Positions 62,411 through 64,000 of a DNA stretch of 64,000 nt are shown one piece after another. The translations under genes were made by a program, and so were the position numbers. The DNA lies in the NCBI RefSeq assembly GCF_001644195.2, contig NZ_LWBL02000026.1:62001-126000 (forward strand), written 5' to 3'. Positions within the stretch are counted from its first letter, which is position 1. Each line of letters begins with the position of its first letter. A model generated the notes under the pieces. It searched no databases, had not been told where the DNA came from, and saw nothing but the letters and a program-made list of their open reading frames with translations. This DNA comes from Bacillus marinisedimentorum. GTDB lineage: Bacteria > Bacillota > Bacilli > Bacillales > Bacillaceae_O.

Positions 62411-62683
62411 TTAACCGCCTGCCACCGGCGGGAACAGTGCAAACTGATCGGATTCCTTCACAGTGGTCTCAAGCCCGCTGGCATGAATAATATTTTTGCC
62501 GTTAATAAAAACATGGACAAACGGTTTTAACGTCCTTTCTTCCGTAAACACTTCTTCTTCAAGGCCCGGATATGTTTCAGTCATTTTATTCAATACATCA
62601 ATCACCCGATCGCCCTCAGGGTGGACCTCCACTTTATCTCCTCCGCAAATATCACGGAGATTGGCAAACACTTTGACTATCAA
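62411..62683 (-). CDS. MoaD/ThiS-family sulfur carrier
   Basis: 90 residues. TTG start at 62683, AAAGGGG 8 bases upstream; the frame up to 62740 adds residues with no site. Ubiquitin-like fold: IVKVFANLRDI, TLKPFVHVFINGKNI and a C-terminus ALFPPVAGG ending in the Gly-Gly that is adenylated by MoeB and receives sulfur. It donates sulfur for molybdopterin/tungstopterin dithiolene synthesis. The separate moeB gene at 59.0-60.0 kb fits as its activator. Confidence 0.88.
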   Translation of the reverse strand: MIVKVFANLRDICGGDKVEVHPEGDRVIDVLNKMTETYPGLEEEVFTEERTLKPFVHVFINGKNIIHASGLETTVKESDQFALFPPVAGG

Positions 62684-62728
62684 ATCAATCGCCCCTTTCT
62701 TCCATACTTCTATATTACGGTGAGAAGC

Positions 62729-62838
62729 GGTGCCTGTCACTCACCGAGTTTTGTCGAAAAATGCAGGTGCCTGGGAATTGCCTGGAAATTGCCAGGCACC
62801 TCTATGAATCGACAAATTGTGACAAGTGACGGGTGCCG
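62729..62838. repeat. nested REP-like cluster (motifs A and B)
   Basis: An outer inverted pair GGTGCCTGTCAC (62729) and GTGACGGGTGCC (62826-62838), with an inner pair AGGTGCCTGGGAATTGC... / AATTGCCAGGCACCT (62765-62802). TTTTGTCGAAAAATG and TGAATCGACAAATTGTG also mirror each other, so the whole forms a long two-tier hairpin. It lies between moaD and the amidase gene. Confidence 0.75.
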
Positions 62839-62887
62839 CGGAATGGTACAATAATTCTGACACTTATCATTAAGGAGGTACATATTC

Positions 62888-63796
62888 ATGGGTGAAACTG
62901 TTTCCTGCAAGACTTCCATTTTTGCTTTCAGTAAAGATCATGAACCTGTCCGCCGGGTAAAGAGTGGAGAGTCGGTTACGATTGAAACATACGATTGTTT
63001 TGAAAATCAGATCACCAGCGAGAAAACAACGATGACTTCCATCGATTGGAACCGGGTGAATCCGGCAACTGGCCCGATTTATGTAGAAGGTGCGGAACCG
63101 GGAGATATTTTAAGGGTTAAGATTGATGAACTGAAAATCGGGGACCGCGGTGTCATGGCGACAGGCAAGGGACTTGGCGTCATGGGCCACCGCCTGGAGG
63201 AAGAGTTTGATGTGAAAATTGTGCCTGTCAAAGATAATAAGGCAATCTTTGATAAAAAAATGGAAATCCCGCTCAATCCGATGATCGGTGTAATGGGGGT
63301 GGCTCCGCAAGGGGAACCGGTTTCCTGCGGCACTCCCGGCGCTCATGGCGGCAACATGGATACGAAGCTTGTGACAGAAGGAGCCGTCCTCTATTTCCCA
63401 GTTTTCGCAGAAGGGGCGTTATTTGCCACCGGTGATTTCCATGCTGCGATGGGAGACGGTGAAGTGTGTGTATCAGGGATTGAGGTGCCGGGCGAAGTTA
63501 CGGTTACACTTGATGTCATAAAGGGGCACAAACTAGAATTCCCGCTTCTCGAAAATGATGAAGGCTTTGCGATGCTGGTCTCGGCCGAAACACTCGATGA
63601 AGCAGTCAAAAAGTCGGTTGAAGATATGATTGATCTGCTGCTTCCGTATACGGGCCTCACGTTATCTCATATGACCATGCTTATGAGCGCTGTCGGCCAG
63701 ACGCAGATCAGCCAGGTCGTCGATCCCCTTGTCACTGCGAGATTCTTTGTTCCCCGATCCGTTTTTGAAGCTTATGGAATTACATTATTTGAATAA
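62888..63796 (+). CDS. acetamidase/formamidase family protein
   Basis: 302 residues. ATG at 62888 with AAGGAGG 8 bases upstream. FmdA/AmdA family pattern: NPATGPIYVEGAEPGDILRVKID, the MIGVMGVAP segment, GTPGAHGGNMDTK and ALFATGDFHAAMGDGEVC, which carries the metal-binding residues. It hydrolyses short amides to ammonia and the acid, in the cytosol. Monocistronic, ended by a strong terminator. Confidence 0.9.
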   Translation: MGETVSCKTSIFAFSKDHEPVRRVKSGESVTIETYDCFENQITSEKTTMTSIDWNRVNPATGPIYVEGAEPGDILRVKIDELKIGDRGVMATGKGLGVMGHRLEEEFDVKIVPVKDNKAIFDKKMEIPLNPMIGVMGVAPQGEPVSCGTPGAHGGNMDTKLVTEGAVLYFPVFAEGALFATGDFHAAMGDGEVCVSGIEVPGEVTVTLDVIKGHKLEFPLLENDEGFAMLVSAETLDEAVKKSVEDMIDLLLPYTGLTLSHMTMLMSAVGQTQISQVVDPLVTARFFVPRSVFEAYGITLFE

Positions 63797-63800
63797 GGCG

Positions 63801-63833
63801 AAAAGGGGATCTCCATTGTGAGATCCCCTTTTG
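63801..63833 (+). terminator. rho-independent terminator of the amidase gene
   Basis: AAAAGGGGATCTC / GAGATCCCCTTTT stem with a 6-base loop and a short T tail. Confidence 0.9.
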
Positions 63834-63840
63834 TTTATAG

Positions 63841-63903
63841 ATTGCCTGGCAATTGCCAGGCACCCCCATGAACCGACAAAACCCGACAAGTGACAGGCAC
63901 CAC
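63841..63903. repeat. REP-like pair (motifs B and A)
   Basis: TTGCCTGGCAATTGCCAGGC (63842-63861, motif B) followed by GAACCGACAAAACCCGACAA and GTGACAGGCACC (motif A, ending at 63902). It separates converging genes. Confidence 0.75.
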
Positions 63904-63910
63904 CCGAATA

Positions 63911-64000
63911 TTACAAATCGCTCGACTCCATGCTCTGGAGTTTCTTTTCTTTTTGTTTCTTTCCGTTTGTTGTTGGCGGAGCAAGGCTAATGATGGTGTC
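63911..64000 (-). CDS. C-terminal end of an unidentified protein (5' partial)
   Basis: On the minus strand, 29 codons open from the window edge and end in TAA at 63911. The peptide runs ISLAPPTTNGKKQKEKKLQS and finishes MESSDL, a basic, flexible tail typical of many protein C-termini. The family cannot be told. Its stop lies 8 bases beyond the REP-like pair at 63841. Confidence 0.5.
   Translation of the reverse strand, partial: DTIISLAPPTTNGKKQKEKKLQSMESSDL

Noticed and set aside
1-64000. rRNA, tRNA, prophage or full insertion sequence
   Set aside because: No conserved rRNA or tRNA stretches and no IS with terminal repeats were seen; the only transposase-like gene is the RAYT at 48669-49223.

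Overview
The window looks like chromosomal DNA of a Gram-positive Bacillota, most likely a Bacillaceae. Supporting signs are strong AAGGAGG-type ribosome binding sites with frequent TTG and GTG starts, many stem-loop plus T-run terminators, CcpA (cre)-like boxes, XylR and AraR repressors with B. subtilis-type operators, MetA with the Glu111 acetyl-transfer signature, a UPF0316-type membrane protein, a sortase and TRAP/SSS transporters. I cannot name the species. No rRNA, tRNA, prophage or CRISPR array was seen.

Layout. 1-3.1 kb: end of a 2-oxoacid (acetoin or pyruvate type) dehydrogenase operon (E1alpha partial, E1beta, E2). 3.2-13.5 kb: D-xylose region, with a divergent XylR repressor, an XylFGH ABC importer, xylose isomerase XylA, xylulokinase XylB, then a Gfo/Idh/MocA oxidoreductase and an aldo/keto reductase. 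13.6-27.3 kb: L-arabinose and arabino-oligosaccharide region, with AraR, an AraNPQ-type importer, a GH42 glycosidase, a YesL-like protein, an aldo/keto reductase, an MFS transporter and AraD-AraB-AraA. This block reads as more AT-rich than its flanks. 27.9-29.6 kb: ribokinase and a HAD phosphatase.

30-41.1 kb: an amino-acid-derivative scavenging neighbourhood, with two sodium/solute symporters (each preceded by its own tiny membrane protein), an ornithine-cyclodeaminase-family protein, a GAF-PucR type regulator and three M20 amidohydrolases. 41.3-45.1 kb: an EamA permease, a lipoprotein, a GNAT acetyltransferase, a UPF0316-type membrane protein and an ASCH-like protein. 45.5-48.5 kb: a TRAP transporter (Q, M, P). 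48.6-57.4 kb: a REP-associated tyrosine transposase, a class D-like sortase, a cytosolic CBM41-CBM41-GH13 amylase, a DUF4825-like lipoprotein, a cheW-MCP pair behind a c-di-GMP-I riboswitch, and metA. 57.6-64 kb: a DAACS symporter, MoeB/ThiF, a tungsten-type aldehyde ferredoxin oxidoreductase, an unknown 92-residue protein, MoaD, an acetamidase/formamidase, and the end of an unidentified gene.

Three repeat systems overlay this. (A) Short REP-like units built on GGTGCCTGTCAC-TTGTCGA, with a companion palindrome TTGCCTGGCAATTGCCAGGCAA, occur at 3.1 kb and from 44 kb to the end, and the likely mobilising transposase lies among them. (B) An imperfect palindrome of about 120 bp, ending in a shared CGTACGCCGCT-GCGGGCGCC arm, sits directly behind two minus-strand genes. 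(C) A compound element of about 580-600 bp, in two copies (27.3 and 39.0 kb), ends in the same palindrome arm and carries ten GGCGTGAAA-like motifs at almost exact 21-bp steps; the irregular steps are identical in both copies. Item C is the feature I recognise least. The c-di-GMP riboswitch controlling chemotaxis genes is the clearest regulatory discovery.
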